Below the pieces are notes generated by a model, which worked only from the letters and a program-made list of their open reading frames with translations, was not told the origin of the DNA and did not search any database. A stretch of 64,000 nucleotides of DNA from Microbulbifer hainanensis. Lineage in GTDB: Bacteria; Pseudomonadota; Gammaproteobacteria; Pseudomonadales; Cellvibrionaceae. The stretch spans positions 62,001 through 126,000 of the forward strand of contig NZ_JACZCR010000033.1 of the NCBI RefSeq assembly GCF_014904735.1. Direction: 5' to 3'. The translations under genes and the position numbers were made by a program. Positions 34,914-44,757 of the stretch are shown one piece after another. Numbering within the stretch: position 1 is the stretch's first letter; every line of letters starts with the position of its first letter.

Positions 34914-37084
34914 GGTTCTTGGCCCCTACCGCTGAGCTTGTCCTGTTCGCGCACTTTGTCTTCCAGTTTTTGTTGTAGTTTTTCCAGCGCGGTGGCGAAT
35001 GCATCCACGTTGCTGTCGTTATCCGTGCGGGCCTTATCGAGGCGCGCCTCAGCCTTGGCCACGCGGTTTTTCAGCGCAGCGATATCGGCGGCCAGTTTGT
35101 CCGCCTCGCTGAGGCTGGCGCGGGCTGCCGCGGCCGCCTTGGCTTTTTCGATGGCGCTCTGGGCGCGGGAAGATGCCGTGCCGGCAGCGTCGCTCGGCGT
35201 CGCCGCCGCATCCGCGGCCGCGGAAGGCTCCGCCTGGGCCTTGGCCTGGGCGAGTTTCTGCTGCGCTTCCTGCAGTTTCAGTTCGGCGGCCTTCAGCTGT
35301 GCCGCCAGCTGGTCGCGCTGACCGTCTTCGGCCTCGGCGAGTTTTTTCTGCATACGCTCGACGCGGTGCTCCGCGCTGGTCAGGGTGCGCTGGGCACGGG
35401 CGAGCTGCTGCTCCGGCGTTGCCTGCTTGGCCTTGACCCGCGCCAGTGCCGCGGCGACCACATCGGCTTCTTTCTGTGCCGCCTGGGACTCGGGCGAGCC
35501 GGCGCTCTCCTCCCGCTGTTTGCGGGCCAGCTCGGCGGCCTCGCGCCGCGCCTTGCGCTTGGCTTCCTTTTCCTGCTCGGCCTTTTCCAGGCGCAGCTTG
35601 CGGAATTCGAAGCGCTCGCGGGCGCGGTCGGATTTCTCTTTCTCTGCCTCGGCGATACGGATATCGCCCTTGGCGGCGCGGTAGTACTGCACCAGTGGGA
35701 TGCTGCTGGGGCAGACATAGGAGCAGGCACCGCACTCGATGCAATCGAACAGGTTGTAGGCCTGCAGTTTTTCGCGATCCTCTGCGCGCGCATACCAATA
35801 GAGCTGTTGCGGCAGCAGTGACGCCGGGCAGACCTCCGCACAGAAGCCGCAACGGATACACGCCTGCGCAGGAGGCGCCGGGGGCAGTTCCTCCCTGGTG
35901 GGTACCAGCAGGCAATTGGTGGTCTTGATGACTGGCGAGCGCAGGTCGTCGATGGTGTAACCCATCATGGGGCCGCCGACAATCACCTTCTGCATCTTGC
36001 CCTTGTGGGCGCCGTGTTGCTTCAGGATATGCTCGATGGGCGTACCGATGGGGACCTCGATATTGCGCTGGCGATCCAGTGCTTCGCCCACCACCGTGGT
36101 CACGCGGCTGATCAGCGGCTCGCCGAAACGCACGGCGCGGTACACGGCGCGGGCGGTGCCGACATTCTGGCAGACAATACCGACATTGGCCGGCAGGCCC
36201 TCGTTGGGGACTTCGCGGCCGGTCAGAATCTGGATCAGCTGCTTTTCACCGCCGGATGGATACTTGGTGGGAAAGACCACGACATCGAAACGGGTGCCCT
36301 TGACCGCGGTGCGCATCGCGGCGATGGCCTCGGGTTTGTTGTCCTCGATACCAATCAGTACCCGCTCGGGCTCGTCGAGGATATAGGCGAGTATTTCCGT
36401 GCCGGCGACGATTTCCGCCGCGTGCTCGCGCATCAGCATGTCGTCGGCGGTGATATAGGGTTCGCACTCGGTGCCGTTGATTATCAGCGTATCGATCTTG
36501 GCGCCGCCGTGGGGATCGAGTTTGACCGCAGTCGGAAAGCCGGCGCCGCCCATGCCGGTGATACCGCAGTCGCGGATCTTTTCCAGCAGGTCCACCGGTG
36601 CCAGGGAGCGGAAGTCCTCGCAGGGCGTCAGATCGCACCAGCGCTCTTCGCCGTCGGTGCGGATGGTGATGCTGTCCGCCGGCATGCCGGAGGGATGTGG
36701 CACCGGTGCGGGCTCTATCGCCATCACCTTGCCGGAACTGGGGGCGTGCACCGGGGCGCTGATCAGGCCGTCGGCCTCGGCAATTTTCTGCCCCTTCAGA
36801 ACGGTGTCGCCGAGGCTGACCAGCGGCAGGGCGGTGGCGCCGACGTGCTGGTTGAGCGGCACCACCAGTTCCTCGGCCAGCGCGATGTTGCCGATGGGCT
36901 CGCCGGTGGATTGGTGTTTGTTTTCCGGCGGGTGCACGCCGCCGGGGAAATCGTTGGGGCGCAATGCCCGCTGCTTCTCGCTGGCAATCAGCTGGGCTTC
37001 GCGCGCGGCGCGGCGCTCCTGGGCAGACCGGGGATTGCGCCGGTCCCTTTGCTCGGGGCTTACCTTTTCCTGGTCGGGGCTCAA
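34910..37084 (-). CDS. rsxC: Electron transport complex subunit RsxC
   Basis: A 724-residue soluble or peripheral subunit with FMN/NADH and two 4Fe-4S sites. The family core runs from [11 protein letters not shown] (about 46-56), through [10 protein letters not shown] and the [13 protein letters not shown] segment, to the iron-sulphur motifs [17 protein letters not shown] and [16 protein letters not shown]. Two parts go beyond the core: a basic N-terminal extension of about 45 residues ([15 protein letters not shown]) and an Ala/Glu/Lys/Gln-rich C-terminal tail of about 230 residues that reads as coiled coil. Long alanine-rich tails are common in gammaproteobacterial RsxC. It overlaps rsxB and rsxD by 4 bases each. 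Confidence 0.95.
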   Translation of the reverse strand: MSPDQEKVSPEQRDRRNPRSAQERRAAREAQLIASEKQRALRPNDFPGGVHPPENKHQSTGEPIGNIALAEELVVPLNQHVGATALPLVSLGDTVLKGQKIAEADGLISAPVHAPSSGKVMAIEPAPVPHPSGMPADSITIRTDGEERWCDLTPCEDFRSLAPVDLLEKIRDCGITGMGGAGFPTAVKLDPHGGAKIDTLIINGTECEPYITADDMLMREHAAEIVAGTEILAYILDEPERVLIGIEDNKPEAIAAMRTAVKGTRFDVVVFPTKYPSGGEKQLIQILTGREVPNEGLPANVGIVCQNVGTARAVYRAVRFGEPLISRVTTVVGEALDRQRNIEVPIGTPIEHILKQHGAHKGKMQKVIVGGPMMGYTIDDLRSPVIKTTNCLLVPTREELPPAPPAQACIRCGFCAEVCPASLLPQQLYWYARAEDREKLQAYNLFDCIECGACSYVCPSSIPLVQYYRAAKGDIRIAEAEKEKSDRARERFEFRKLRLEKAEQEKEAKRKARREAAELARKQREESAGSPESQAAQKEADVVAAALARVKAKQATPEQQLARAQRTLTSAEHRVERMQKKLAEAEDGQRDQLAAQLKAAELKLQEAQQKLAQAKAQAEPSAAADAAATPSDAAGTASSRAQSAIEKAKAAAAARASLSEADKLAADIAALKNRVAKAEARLDKARTDNDSNVDAFATALEKLQQKLEDKVREQDKLSGRGQEP

Positions 37085-37722
37085 GCTGCGTCCCTCTTGT
37101 TGTCATCGCCGCCGGCGCCATCGCTGCTGCGGGTGCCATGTTGCGGGCGGTCGCTGGCGATCAGCTGCACGCCGTTGCCGGGTTTTTGGGGGTGCCAGTC
37201 CTGCAGGGAGGTTTCCAGCGGCACCATATCGATACAGTCCACCGGGCAGGGTTCCACACAGAGGTCACAGCCGGTGCACTCGTCCACAATCACCGTGTGC
37301 ATGTACTTGGCGGCGCCGGCAATGGCGTCCACCGGGCAGGCCTGGATGCACTTGGTGCAGCCGATGCATTCCGCTTCGCGGATAAATGCCACCTTTTTGA
37401 CGTCCTCGGTGCCGTGCTCTTCATCCAAAGGCATGGGTTCCATGTCGAGCAGGTTGGCCAGTTCATTGATGGTGCCCTGGCCGCCGGGGGGACACTTGTT
37501 GATCTTGTCGCCATGCACGATCGCCTCGGCGTAGGGGCGGCAACCGGGATAGCCGCACTGCCCGCACTGGGTCTGTGGTAGCAGGGCGTCCACCTGCTCC
37601 ACCAGCGGGTCGCCTTCTACGTGAAAGCGCACCGCGGCGAAGCCGAGCAGGGCGCCGAACACCAGCGACATACCGCCGAGAATCAGCAGGGGTGTGGAGA
37701 TTGCAGAAATCCAGTCCAGCAT
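37081..37722 (-). CDS. rsxB: Electron transport complex subunit RsxB (ferredoxin)
   Basis: A 213-residue iron-sulphur subunit. An N-terminal membrane anchor (about 10-30) is followed by the Fe-S domain with [16 protein letters not shown], then two ferredoxin motifs, [15 protein letters not shown] and [15 protein letters not shown]. The last 40 residues are polar and variable. It carries electrons between RsxC and the membrane subunits. It overlaps rsxC by 4 bases and follows rsxA by 9. Confidence 0.95.
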   Translation of the reverse strand: MLDWISAISTPLLILGGMSLVFGALLGFAAVRFHVEGDPLVEQVDALLPQTQCGQCGYPGCRPYAEAIVHGDKINKCPPGGQGTINELANLLDMEPMPLDEEHGTEDVKKVAFIREAECIGCTKCIQACPVDAIAGAAKYMHTVIVDECTGCDLCVEPCPVDCIDMVPLETSLQDWHPQKPGNGVQLIASDRPQHGTRSSDGAGGDDNKRDAA

Positions 37723-37731
37723 TGCGAAATC

Positions 37732-38307
37732 CTATACCAGACCGCTGAAGCCCATGAACGCTAGCGACATCAGGCCGGCGGTAATCATGCCGATGGCGGC
37801 GCCGCGAAACGGTGTGGGTACATCGGCGGCGAACAGGCGTTCACGCATGGAAGAAAACAGGATCAGGACCAGTGAGAAACCCACGGCGGCACCGAAGCCG
37901 TAGAGGGTGGACTGCACAAAGGTGTGGGCCTTCATCGTGTTCTGCAGGGCCACACCCAGCACGGCGCAGTTGGTGGTAATCAGTGGCAGGAAGACGCCCA
38001 GCACCCGGTACATCAGCGGGCTGGTCTTTTCGATAAACATGCGCGCGAACTGCACCACGACCGCGATCACCAGGATAAACGAGATAGTGCGCAGGTATTC
38101 GATGCCGAAGGGCTCGAGCAGGTATGTGTTTACCAGATAGGAGCAGATAGACGCCAGCGTCAGTACGAAAGTGGTAGCCCCGGCCATGCCCACTGCGGTC
38201 TCCAGCTTGTTGGAGACCCCCATAAACGGACACAGGCCGAGAAACTGCACCAACACATAGTTGTTGACCAGGATGGTACTGAGCAGGATGACGGCAAATT
38301 CGGTCAT
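37732..38307 (-). CDS. rsxA: Electron transport complex subunit RsxA
   Basis: A 191-residue membrane subunit with six helices; the first gene of the operon. The family signature [20 protein letters not shown] is at about 20-39 and [15 protein letters not shown] near 106-120. Conserved cysteines in these two segments hold an iron-sulphur centre within the membrane in recent structures of the complex. The 416-base gap upstream separates it from the divergent GNAT gene and should hold the operon promoter. Confidence 0.95.
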   Translation of the reverse strand: MTEFAVILLSTILVNNYVLVQFLGLCPFMGVSNKLETAVGMAGATTFVLTLASICSYLVNTYLLEPFGIEYLRTISFILVIAVVVQFARMFIEKTSPLMYRVLGVFLPLITTNCAVLGVALQNTMKAHTFVQSTLYGFGAAVGFSLVLILFSSMRERLFAADVPTPFRGAAIGMITAGLMSLAFMGFSGLV

Positions 38308-38724
38308 AGAAAGTCCGGTTTGAGCCTGGCGGCAAAGACATCGCGCGCTGCGTTATCTGGGCCTTCGGTGCCTGATTAGCCTAGCACCGCGCCCGGTCGC
38401 ATCGTGGTATGGCGCGCAGGGCCGGTATTATGGGTGAGTCGCACAGGGCGTTCAACACGGGACGGTACATGGTGAGCCGGCGCGCGCGGATGGGCTTCCA
38501 GCCTTGAGTGGATGAAAAATGTGCAAGTTCGCTGTGGGTGTCGCGATCTCCGGGCGCGCCACGAGAGTTCGCCCCCAAGAAAGAAGCGTGCGCCTGCGAA
38601 CAGATTCGATCCGGGGCACGGCACGCGCCAGTGCCGCCTGTCCGTATTCCACGTAGCTTTCGTGCAGTTTTTATACGCTATAAATCCAGAGTAGCGGCGC
38701 AGTTGCCGAAACAGGGTGGATGAC
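38308..38724. other. Divergent intergenic region between rsxA and the GNAT gene
   Basis: These 417 bases contain no gene that I can support; the small frames overlap each other on both strands without ribosome binding sites. Promoters of both flanking genes must be here. The TATACGCTATAAAT stretch at about 38673-38686 could hold a -10 for the GNAT gene. I see no repeat or RNA. Confidence 0.45.
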
Positions 38725-39573
38725 ATGGCCAGCGAGCAGTTTGTGGTGCAGACGATGACCCGTGACCAGCTGGATTTCGCGGTGGACTGGGCGGCTCGCG
38801 AAGGCTGGAATCCCGGCCTGCACGACGCGGCCTGTTTTTACGCGACGGATCCCGGTGGCTTTTTTGCCGGGTTGCTCGACGGGAAACTGGTTGCCTGCGT
38901 ATCGGCGGTGCGCTACGGCCGGGATTTCGGTTTTATGGGTTTCTATATTGTCGATCCAGCGCTGCGCCACCGGGGCTACGGCCTGGAGACGGCAAGGGCC
39001 GGTCTCGCATACCTGGCCGGCCGCACTATCGGTCTCGACGGTGTCGTCGAGCAGCAGCACAACTACCGGAAATCTGGCTTTGAGATTGCCTGGCGCAATG
39101 TCCGTTACCGCGGCACGACAGCTGGCGAGGCCGCGTCCGATGCAGTGGTGTCCCTGGCGCAGGTGCCCTTTGCTGCGATTGCCGGCTACGACCGCCAGTG
39201 TTTTCCGGCGGAACGCGAAGACTTCCTGCGCGCCTGGATCGGGCAACCTGACGCCAAAGCGCTGGGCATTCTGCATGACGGCGTGCTGCAGGGATATGGT
39301 GTCATCCGCGCCTGTCGCGACGGATATAAAATTGGCCCTTTGTTTGCCGACAGCGAGCGCGATGGAAAGCTGCTGTTCCGTGCGCTCAGCGCGGCGGTGC
39401 CGGCTGGCCATAACCTCTTTCTGGATATTCCCGAGCCGAACGCGGCGGCACGCGCGCTAGTGCGGCGTCACGACATGGAAATGGTGTTTGAAACCGCGCG
39501 CATGTATCTCGGTGAGGTCCCGGCGCTGCCGCTCGAAAAAATTTACGGCATTACGACGTTTGAACTGGGGTGA
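38725..39573 (+). CDS. GNAT-family acyltransferase with two GNAT-like halves
   Basis: A 282-residue protein starting at MASEQFVV, since AGGGTGG lies six bases before that ATG. The first half (about 1-140) is a GNAT domain with the acetyl-CoA loop region FYIVDPALRHRGYGLETAR. The second half (about 150-280) resembles the C-terminal domain of two-part GNAT enzymes (Acetyltransf_18 type), with GYGVIRACRDGYKIGPLFAD. The substrate is unknown. It stands alone, divergent from rsxA, and precedes the AT-rich orphan gene. Confidence 0.85.
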   Translation: MASEQFVVQTMTRDQLDFAVDWAAREGWNPGLHDAACFYATDPGGFFAGLLDGKLVACVSAVRYGRDFGFMGFYIVDPALRHRGYGLETARAGLAYLAGRTIGLDGVVEQQHNYRKSGFEIAWRNVRYRGTTAGEAASDAVVSLAQVPFAAIAGYDRQCFPAEREDFLRAWIGQPDAKALGILHDGVLQGYGVIRACRDGYKIGPLFADSERDGKLLFRALSAAVPAGHNLFLDIPEPNAAARALVRRHDMEMVFETARMYLGEVPALPLEKIYGITTFELG

Positions 39574-39723
39574 ATTGACTATGAATAGATGTTATATGTT
39601 GTAAACGTCACGCCAATCTTCGCTCCTGAAATCATTGTCCTCGCTTTTGAGTGGGTTGCCTGATGGCATCGAAATAGTTTTTATGAGTTATGATTCGTTA
39701 ATAAAAATTAAGGGAGTATGAGA

Positions 39724-40329
39724 ATGTTTGATGATAGCTATCATTGGCCGATATCGAAAATGCCGCCCTTCGCTCCGGTTGATATATTTACGCCAAAGCT
39801 TGGCTACGCCGATATGGTTGGCACTAAAACTACCCCATCCTTCAGGTTTAACATGGCTAAATCTGATTCGAGTAAGTTGGATTGCTTCTCGGAGAGTGGG
39901 CTTGTTCAGGGAAGTATTCGCAATAATTCTGGGAGTGAATCTGGGTTGGCCTGTATGAGTGTTGTGCGCAGTGATTCAGGGCGAGAAGGGGCATTGCATG
40001 TGGCGTGCATTATTAAGCATAGTGCTGGGTCTTTTTATATTGTTGATAAGACGCATAGCCAATACGATATGCCAAGAAAAGAATTGGTTATGGATGGAGA
40101 TAAGTCTTCGAAATATAAAGAGCCACATGTGTTTTTTGGTAAAGATGAGTCCAGCGCGTTAAATTGTTGGAAGGCTTTTATTCGAGAGAAGCTCTATGTG
40201 TCATCCGTCAGTGTTGCGGTGGCACCTAAGAGTATTGATAGAAATGCAATATATGCAGATGGTTCTGTTGAGGCGCTTGTGGTTGCAAATACCGATTACA
40301 TCAAATTGGCTAGTTTAAAAACGTGGTAG
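39724..40329 (+). CDS. AT-rich orphan gene, possible deamidase-like protein
   Basis: A 201-residue protein with no membrane segment or signal peptide. The start is the second ATG because AGGGAG lies seven bases before it but touches the first. The coding sequence is markedly richer in A and T than its neighbours, as are the flanking 150-200 bases, which suggests transfer. I do not recognise a family. One feature stands out: ESGLACMSVV is followed by LHVACI, so Cys77 and His92 are 15 residues apart in a beta-rich context. The same Cys-His spacing occurs in CNF1-type glutamine deamidases. The usual LSGC motif is not exact here, so this is only a lead. Confidence 0.7.
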   Translation: MFDDSYHWPISKMPPFAPVDIFTPKLGYADMVGTKTTPSFRFNMAKSDSSKLDCFSESGLVQGSIRNNSGSESGLACMSVVRSDSGREGALHVACIIKHSAGSFYIVDKTHSQYDMPRKELVMDGDKSSKYKEPHVFFGKDESSALNCWKAFIREKLYVSSVSVAVAPKSIDRNAIYADGSVEALVVANTDYIKLASLKTW

Positions 40330-40546
40330 TGTGTGAGATTGTTGTAAATTATTTTCTTGATGGTTGCCTCACGTTTAATGCGCTTGAGGGAAATTTCCTT
40401 TTGAGGCTTTGGTGTGGGTTTGGATAATTAACCACTGATATATTTAGGCGGTATGCGGTTCTTTCTGCTCAATTTTTGGTGTCAGGAAGAGGTTTGGTAG
40501 AAGTTCTTATTTAAAATAAATTTACTCTACATTCGGAGTGATGTTG

Positions 40547-41431
40547 ATGGCGGAAAGTAGTTATGTCCCCCCCAAAGTATGGATATGGGATGCCGAAAGC
40601 GGCGGTCAGTTTGCCAATATCAACCGGCCAATAGCCGGCGCTACCCATGAAAAGGCACTGCCGGTGGGCAAGCACCCGCTGCAACTGTATTCGCTGGCAA
40701 CCCCCAATGGCGTCAAGGTGACCATCATGCTTGAAGAGCTGCTGGCGCTCGGATTTGACGGTGCCGAGTACGATGCCTACCTGATTGCGATTACCGAGGG
40801 TGAGCAGTTCAGCAGTGGTTTTGTGGATATCAATCCCAATTCAAAAATCCCGGCACTGGTTGATCACAGTACAACGCCGCCGATTCGCGTCTTCGAATCC
40901 GGATCCATCCTGTTGTACCTGGCGGAGAAATTCGGCGCATTCCTGCCGCACACGCCGGCGCAGCGCACCGAGTGCCTGAACTGGCTGTTCTGGCAGATGG
41001 GCAGCGCGCCGTTTCTCGGCGGCGGTTTCGGGCACTTCTATGCCTACGCCCCGGAGAAATACGAATACCCGATCAATCGCTATGCGATGGAAGTGAAGCG
41101 CCAGTTCGATGTGCTCGACCGCCAGCTGGCGGAGCACCAGTATATTGCGGGTCATGAATACACCATCGCCGATATGGCGATCTGGCCCTGGTACGGTGCG
41201 GTGGTCAGAAACGAGGCCTATGATGCGGCGGAGTTTCTCGACACGCAGAGTTACAAAAATGTCGTGCGCTGGGTGGATGAAATTGCCGAGCGGCCGGCAG
41301 TCAAACGCGGACGCATGGTGAACCGCCGCTGGGGCGACCCCAGTGAGCAGTTGCACGAGCGCCACGATGCCAGTGATTTTGACCTGCGCACCCAGGACAA
41401 GATCGGTGACGACGCGGACGAGGGCCTGTAG
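40547..41431 (+). CDS. yghU: Glutathione-dependent disulfide-bond oxidoreductase (YghU type)
   Basis: A 294-residue glutathione transferase of the Nu class. It starts at MAESSYVPPK because CGGAGTG precedes this ATG by a normal distance, while two earlier start codons are too close. The long N-terminal extension (YVPPKVWIWD, FANINRPIAGATHE) is the YghU hallmark. Then comes the thioredoxin-like half with LYSLATPNGVKVTIMLEE and VFESGSILLYLAEKF, and the helical half with YTIADMAIWPW. The family reduces disulfides with two glutathione molecules. A cytoplasmic single-gene unit. Confidence 0.93.
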   Translation: MAESSYVPPKVWIWDAESGGQFANINRPIAGATHEKALPVGKHPLQLYSLATPNGVKVTIMLEELLALGFDGAEYDAYLIAITEGEQFSSGFVDINPNSKIPALVDHSTTPPIRVFESGSILLYLAEKFGAFLPHTPAQRTECLNWLFWQMGSAPFLGGGFGHFYAYAPEKYEYPINRYAMEVKRQFDVLDRQLAEHQYIAGHEYTIADMAIWPWYGAVVRNEAYDAAEFLDTQSYKNVVRWVDEIAERPAVKRGRMVNRRWGDPSEQLHERHDASDFDLRTQDKIGDDADEGL

Positions 41432-41451
41432 GCCGGCGGAGGGGCGTTCGC

Positions 41452-41619
41452 CTACAGCTGTGCCAGCGCGGCGGCGAGTGTCTCGCCGATCCGCGCACTG
41501 AGTTTGAGGTTGAGTAGGTCGTCGGCGCGATCATGCAGGTCGAGCACATGCTGGCTGCCGCCGCGCTGGTGCAGTCCGGCCATATTTTGCGTGACCAACC
41601 ATTCCGTATATTCCCTTCT
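41452..41619 (-). pseudogene. Internally deleted sirtuin remnant
   Basis: The minus strand reads RREYTEWLVTQNM, GLHQRGGSQHVLDLHDRAD and then directly [18 protein letters not shown] and stop. The intact sirtuin 2 kb away has [32 protein letters not shown] and, about 115 residues later, [18 protein letters not shown]. So this copy has lost the whole part between two sites that both encode RAD in the intact gene, plus the N-terminal half. No start codon or NAD-binding part remains. It is on the same strand as the intact gene, and both flank the amidohydrolase gene. Confidence 0.9.
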
Positions 41620-41841
41620 GTTCCCTTCGCTTATGGCTGCCAATATTTTGCTGGCGCGCAGAGGGCTGCGCTGAATTTAGGGCAAGGGTCTGGTCAAGTC
41701 GTATCGTCAGTTGGTGAGTAGCTACGGGGATCAGGTGCTAGGTGCGAGTAAGCACAACACAGTTTCTTCCCGACAGAATAAATGTCACTATCTTGCGTAT
41801 CGAAAGCCGACTAAAGAAAAACACAATAAGGTAATAGTCTC

Positions 41842-43581
41842 ATGGCTCAGTACGATGTCCTGCTCGAAGGCGGTCGTTACTTTGATGGCACTGGGGCGCC
41901 GTCTTCGATTCAGAATGTGGCGGTGAAGGGGGGAAGAATCGCCCGGGTGACGGACCAGCCAATACCTCATGACGAGGCCGACGTAGTGATTGATGCCGGG
42001 GGCAAGTGGGTGACCCCGGGATTCCTAGATACCCATACCCATTACGATGCCGAACTGCTGGTCAGCCCCAGCCTTTCCGAGTCCGTTCGCCACGGCGTGA
42101 CCACAGTGCTGGTGGGGAGTTGTTCTCTGAGCATGGTGTGCAGCGAGGCAGAAGATGCCTCGGACATCTTCACCCGGGTGGAGACGGTGCCGCGAGACAA
42201 GGTGCTGCCGATCCTGCACGAGAAAAAGTCCTGGCGTTCGCCCCGAGAGTGGGTGGATCACCTCGGCACCCTGCCACTCGGTCCCAACGTGATCAGCCTG
42301 CTGGGTCACAGCGACCTGCGCGCCAGTGCTATGGGGCTGAGCCGTGCGACGGATCGTAGTGTGCGGCCCACCGAGGCCGAATTACAGGCCATGGAGGCAC
42401 AGTTAGGCGAGGCACTGGAGTGCGGCTTTCTCGGTCTTTCCACCATGTGCCTCAAATGGGACAAGGTGGATGGCGAGCGGGAGTGGTCCAAAAGCCTGCC
42501 CAGTACCTATGCCCAATGGCGCGAGGTGTCTCGCCTTAACCGCCTCGTGCGCCGCTACAACCGTGTACACCAGGGAGCGCCGGACGCCGCCCGTCCGCTG
42601 CAGATCACCCAGTACATGCGCGAGTGCATCGGCTGGTTGCGACGGCCACTGAAAACCACCCTGATCAGTCAGATGGACCTGAAAGGCAGTGCCTACCTGA
42701 ACCTGCTTACCCGTTTGACCTCCAGGGTGACCAATGCCCTGCGCGGCAGTTTCCGCTGGCAGGTGCTACCCACGCCGTTTACCGTTTATGCCGACGGCAT
42801 CGATGTGGTGTTCTTCGAGGAATTTGGTGCCGGCGAAATGGCACTGGATTTGAAAGACGCGGTAGAGCGCAACAAGCTGCTAAAGGATGAGCAGTACCGG
42901 CGGGAATTCCGCCGCTTTTATGGTGAAAAGCTCAGTCCGCGCGTCTGGCAGCGGGACTTTGGTGACGCACAGATTATCGGTTGTCCGGACGAAAAGCTGG
43001 TAGGCAGGAACTTTGCAGAGGTGGCTGCGGAGCGGGGTATCCACGTGGTGGATCTGTTCCTCGACCTGGTGGTGGAATACGGTACCCGCCTGCGCTGGTA
43101 CACCACTGTTGCCAACCACCGTAAACCGGTGCTGCGCAAAATGGTGCGGGACCGCCACGCCCTGATCACCTTCAGCGATGCCGGCGCCCATATTCGCAAT
43201 ATGGCGTTCTATAACCTGCCCTTGCGCCTGCTGAAGCTGGTGCAGGAATCCGTCGACGAGGGGCGGCCGATCATGTCGATGGAGCAGGCTGTCTGGCGCC
43301 TCACCGGCGACCAGGCCGACTGGTTTGGTATCGACGCGGGCAAGATCCGTGAGGGAGACCGCGCGGACCTGGTGGTGTTGGATCCCAGAGGGCTGGAGCA
43401 GGATTTAGAGCAGGTGCACTGGGCGGAGATGGAAAATTTCGGTCTGCAGCGGTTGGTGAATCGCAACCCGGGCATCGTCCAGCATGTGCTGATCAACGGC
43501 CGGATTGCCGTGCGGGATGAAGTGCTGCAACCGGAATTGGGCCGCGAGGCCGGTTTCGGTGGTTTTCTGCCGGCGCGCTAG
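41842..43581 (+). CDS. Amidohydrolase family protein (D-aminoacylase-like)
   Basis: A 579-residue metal-dependent hydrolase. The N-terminal beta sandwich and PGFLDTHTHYDAELL (about 56-70, metal-binding His pair) place it in the N-acyl-D-amino-acid deacylase group. The later FSDAGAHIRNMAFYN carries the catalytic aspartate. The C-terminal part closes the sandwich with GDRADLVVLDP. Members act on N-acyl-D-amino acids, but several related groups have other amide substrates, so the substrate is not fixed. No lysine carbamylation motif was checked. It lies between two copies of sirtuin sequence, on the opposite strand to both. Confidence 0.85.
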   Translation: MAQYDVLLEGGRYFDGTGAPSSIQNVAVKGGRIARVTDQPIPHDEADVVIDAGGKWVTPGFLDTHTHYDAELLVSPSLSESVRHGVTTVLVGSCSLSMVCSEAEDASDIFTRVETVPRDKVLPILHEKKSWRSPREWVDHLGTLPLGPNVISLLGHSDLRASAMGLSRATDRSVRPTEAELQAMEAQLGEALECGFLGLSTMCLKWDKVDGEREWSKSLPSTYAQWREVSRLNRLVRRYNRVHQGAPDAARPLQITQYMRECIGWLRRPLKTTLISQMDLKGSAYLNLLTRLTSRVTNALRGSFRWQVLPTPFTVYADGIDVVFFEEFGAGEMALDLKDAVERNKLLKDEQYRREFRRFYGEKLSPRVWQRDFGDAQIIGCPDEKLVGRNFAEVAAERGIHVVDLFLDLVVEYGTRLRWYTTVANHRKPVLRKMVRDRHALITFSDAGAHIRNMAFYNLPLRLLKLVQESVDEGRPIMSMEQAVWRLTGDQADWFGIDAGKIREGDRADLVVLDPRGLEQDLEQVHWAEMENFGLQRLVNRNPGIVQHVLINGRIAVRDEVLQPELGREAGFGGFLPAR

Positions 43582-43628
43582 CTGGATAACGGGCCCGAGG
43601 GCGCCCGGGGAATTAGCGGATCCGGGGT

Positions 43629-44519
43629 CTACAGATGTGCTATGACGGCGGCCAGCGTCTCGCCAATACGGGCGTGCAGTTTCAGGTCAGTGATTTCGTC
43701 GGCACGGGTCCGCCCCAGATTCAGGGTCGCGATGGGCTTGCCCCACTCGTGCGCATAGCGGCAGAAGCGGAATCCGGAATACACCATTAGTGACGAACCG
43801 ACCACCAGCAGTGCATCGCTGCACTCCAGCGCATCGGCCGCCCGCTGGACACGCTCTTTCGGGACGTTGTCGCCAAAAAACACCACATCCGGCTTGAGAA
43901 TACCGCCGCAGCGCAGACAGTCGGCAATGCGGAAAGCGTTGAAGTCCACTTCCAGGTCGGCGTCGCCATCCGGTGCGGTTTCCGCCCGGTATTGTCGAAA
44001 CGCCGGGTTCAGTTCGTAGCAGCGCTCGTGTACCGCCTGGCGCTCGCTGCGGTCCCCGCACTGCATGCAGATCACTTCGTCGGCGCGGCCGTGCAGGTCG
44101 AGCACATTCTGGCTGCCGGCGCGCTGGTGCAATCGGTCCACATTCTGCGTCACCAGTAGGCCGCTGTGCTCGCGCCGCTCCAGCTCTGCCAGGTGTGCGT
44201 GGGCGGCATTGGGCTGCGAGCGGCTGATCACCGGCCAGCCGACCAGGCTGCGCCCCCAATAGCGCTGGCGGGTGCTGGCGCTGCCCATGAAATCCCGGTG
44301 GTCCACCGGTTGCCGCCGTTTCCAGGCGCCCTGCTGATCGCGGTAATCCGGAATGCCGGAATCGGTGCTGACCCCGGCGCCAGTCAGGATCATCAGGCGC
44401 GGGTGCCACCGGATAAATTTCGACAGGCGCTCGGCCGCCTCATCGACAGCCAGTGGCGCGGAGGCCGTATCGGGATACGGCTGCTGGGTTTTTGATGGGG
44501 CCTGGTGGTTCAGGGACAT
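43629..44519 (-). CDS. Sir2-family NAD-dependent protein deacylase
   Basis: A 296-residue sirtuin that removes acyl groups from lysine using NAD. The NAD-binding loop is [17 protein letters not shown] (about 45-61). [13 protein letters not shown] and LDLHGRADE contain the catalytic histidine. Zinc is held by two CxxC pairs, CMQCGD and [18 protein letters not shown] closes the Rossmann fold. The family group is the class II type common in Gram-negative bacteria and distinct from CobB in the first motif. It converges with the amidohydrolase gene, and a decayed copy lies on the other side of that gene. Confidence 0.93.
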   Translation of the reverse strand: MSLNHQAPSKTQQPYPDTASAPLAVDEAAERLSKFIRWHPRLMILTGAGVSTDSGIPDYRDQQGAWKRRQPVDHRDFMGSASTRQRYWGRSLVGWPVISRSQPNAAHAHLAELERREHSGLLVTQNVDRLHQRAGSQNVLDLHGRADEVICMQCGDRSERQAVHERCYELNPAFRQYRAETAPDGDADLEVDFNAFRIADCLRCGGILKPDVVFFGDNVPKERVQRAADALECSDALLVVGSSLMVYSGFRFCRYAHEWGKPIATLNLGRTRADEITDLKLHARIGETLAAVIAHL

Positions 44520-44623
44520 AGTGGGCCGGATTCACAACTGCTGTCCTTCCACTTTAATCAAGCCCGCGCGGCGAAGAAAGTCATTTGCCGCTTTCGCCCT
44601 GTTTTTGTGCGACCACGTCTGCG

Positions 44624-44652
44624 CGCCCTAAATTTGGGCGACAAGTTGTCGC
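44624..44652. promoter_or_regulatory. Stem-loop followed by a 15-bp palindrome upstream of the NIT-ANTAR gene
   Basis: CGCCC (44624-44628) pairs with GGGCG (44636-44640) around TAAATTT. Directly after, GCGACAA, a central G and TTGTCGC (44638-44652) form an exact palindrome. The two overlap by three bases and cannot form together. They lie about 105 bases before the gene start. The palindrome looks like an operator; the stem-loop could be part of a leader structure. Confidence 0.4.
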
Positions 44653-44757
44653 AATGACCGTCTTTATCCGGCGTTTATGGCGGTCACGGTGGAATGCAAA
44701 TTGCTGTATGTATTGATAGAGATGCATTGTTTCCATCAGTCGTCGGGTCGAATTGCC

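Noticed and set aside
36005-37534. Plus-strand open frame of 509 codons
   Set aside because: Antisense to rsxC and rsxB, both recognised with certainty.
41452-44519. Sirtuin-based defence system
   Set aside because: The intact sirtuin has ordinary protein-deacylase motifs with zinc cysteines and no fused or adjacent effector; the second copy is a decayed fragment.
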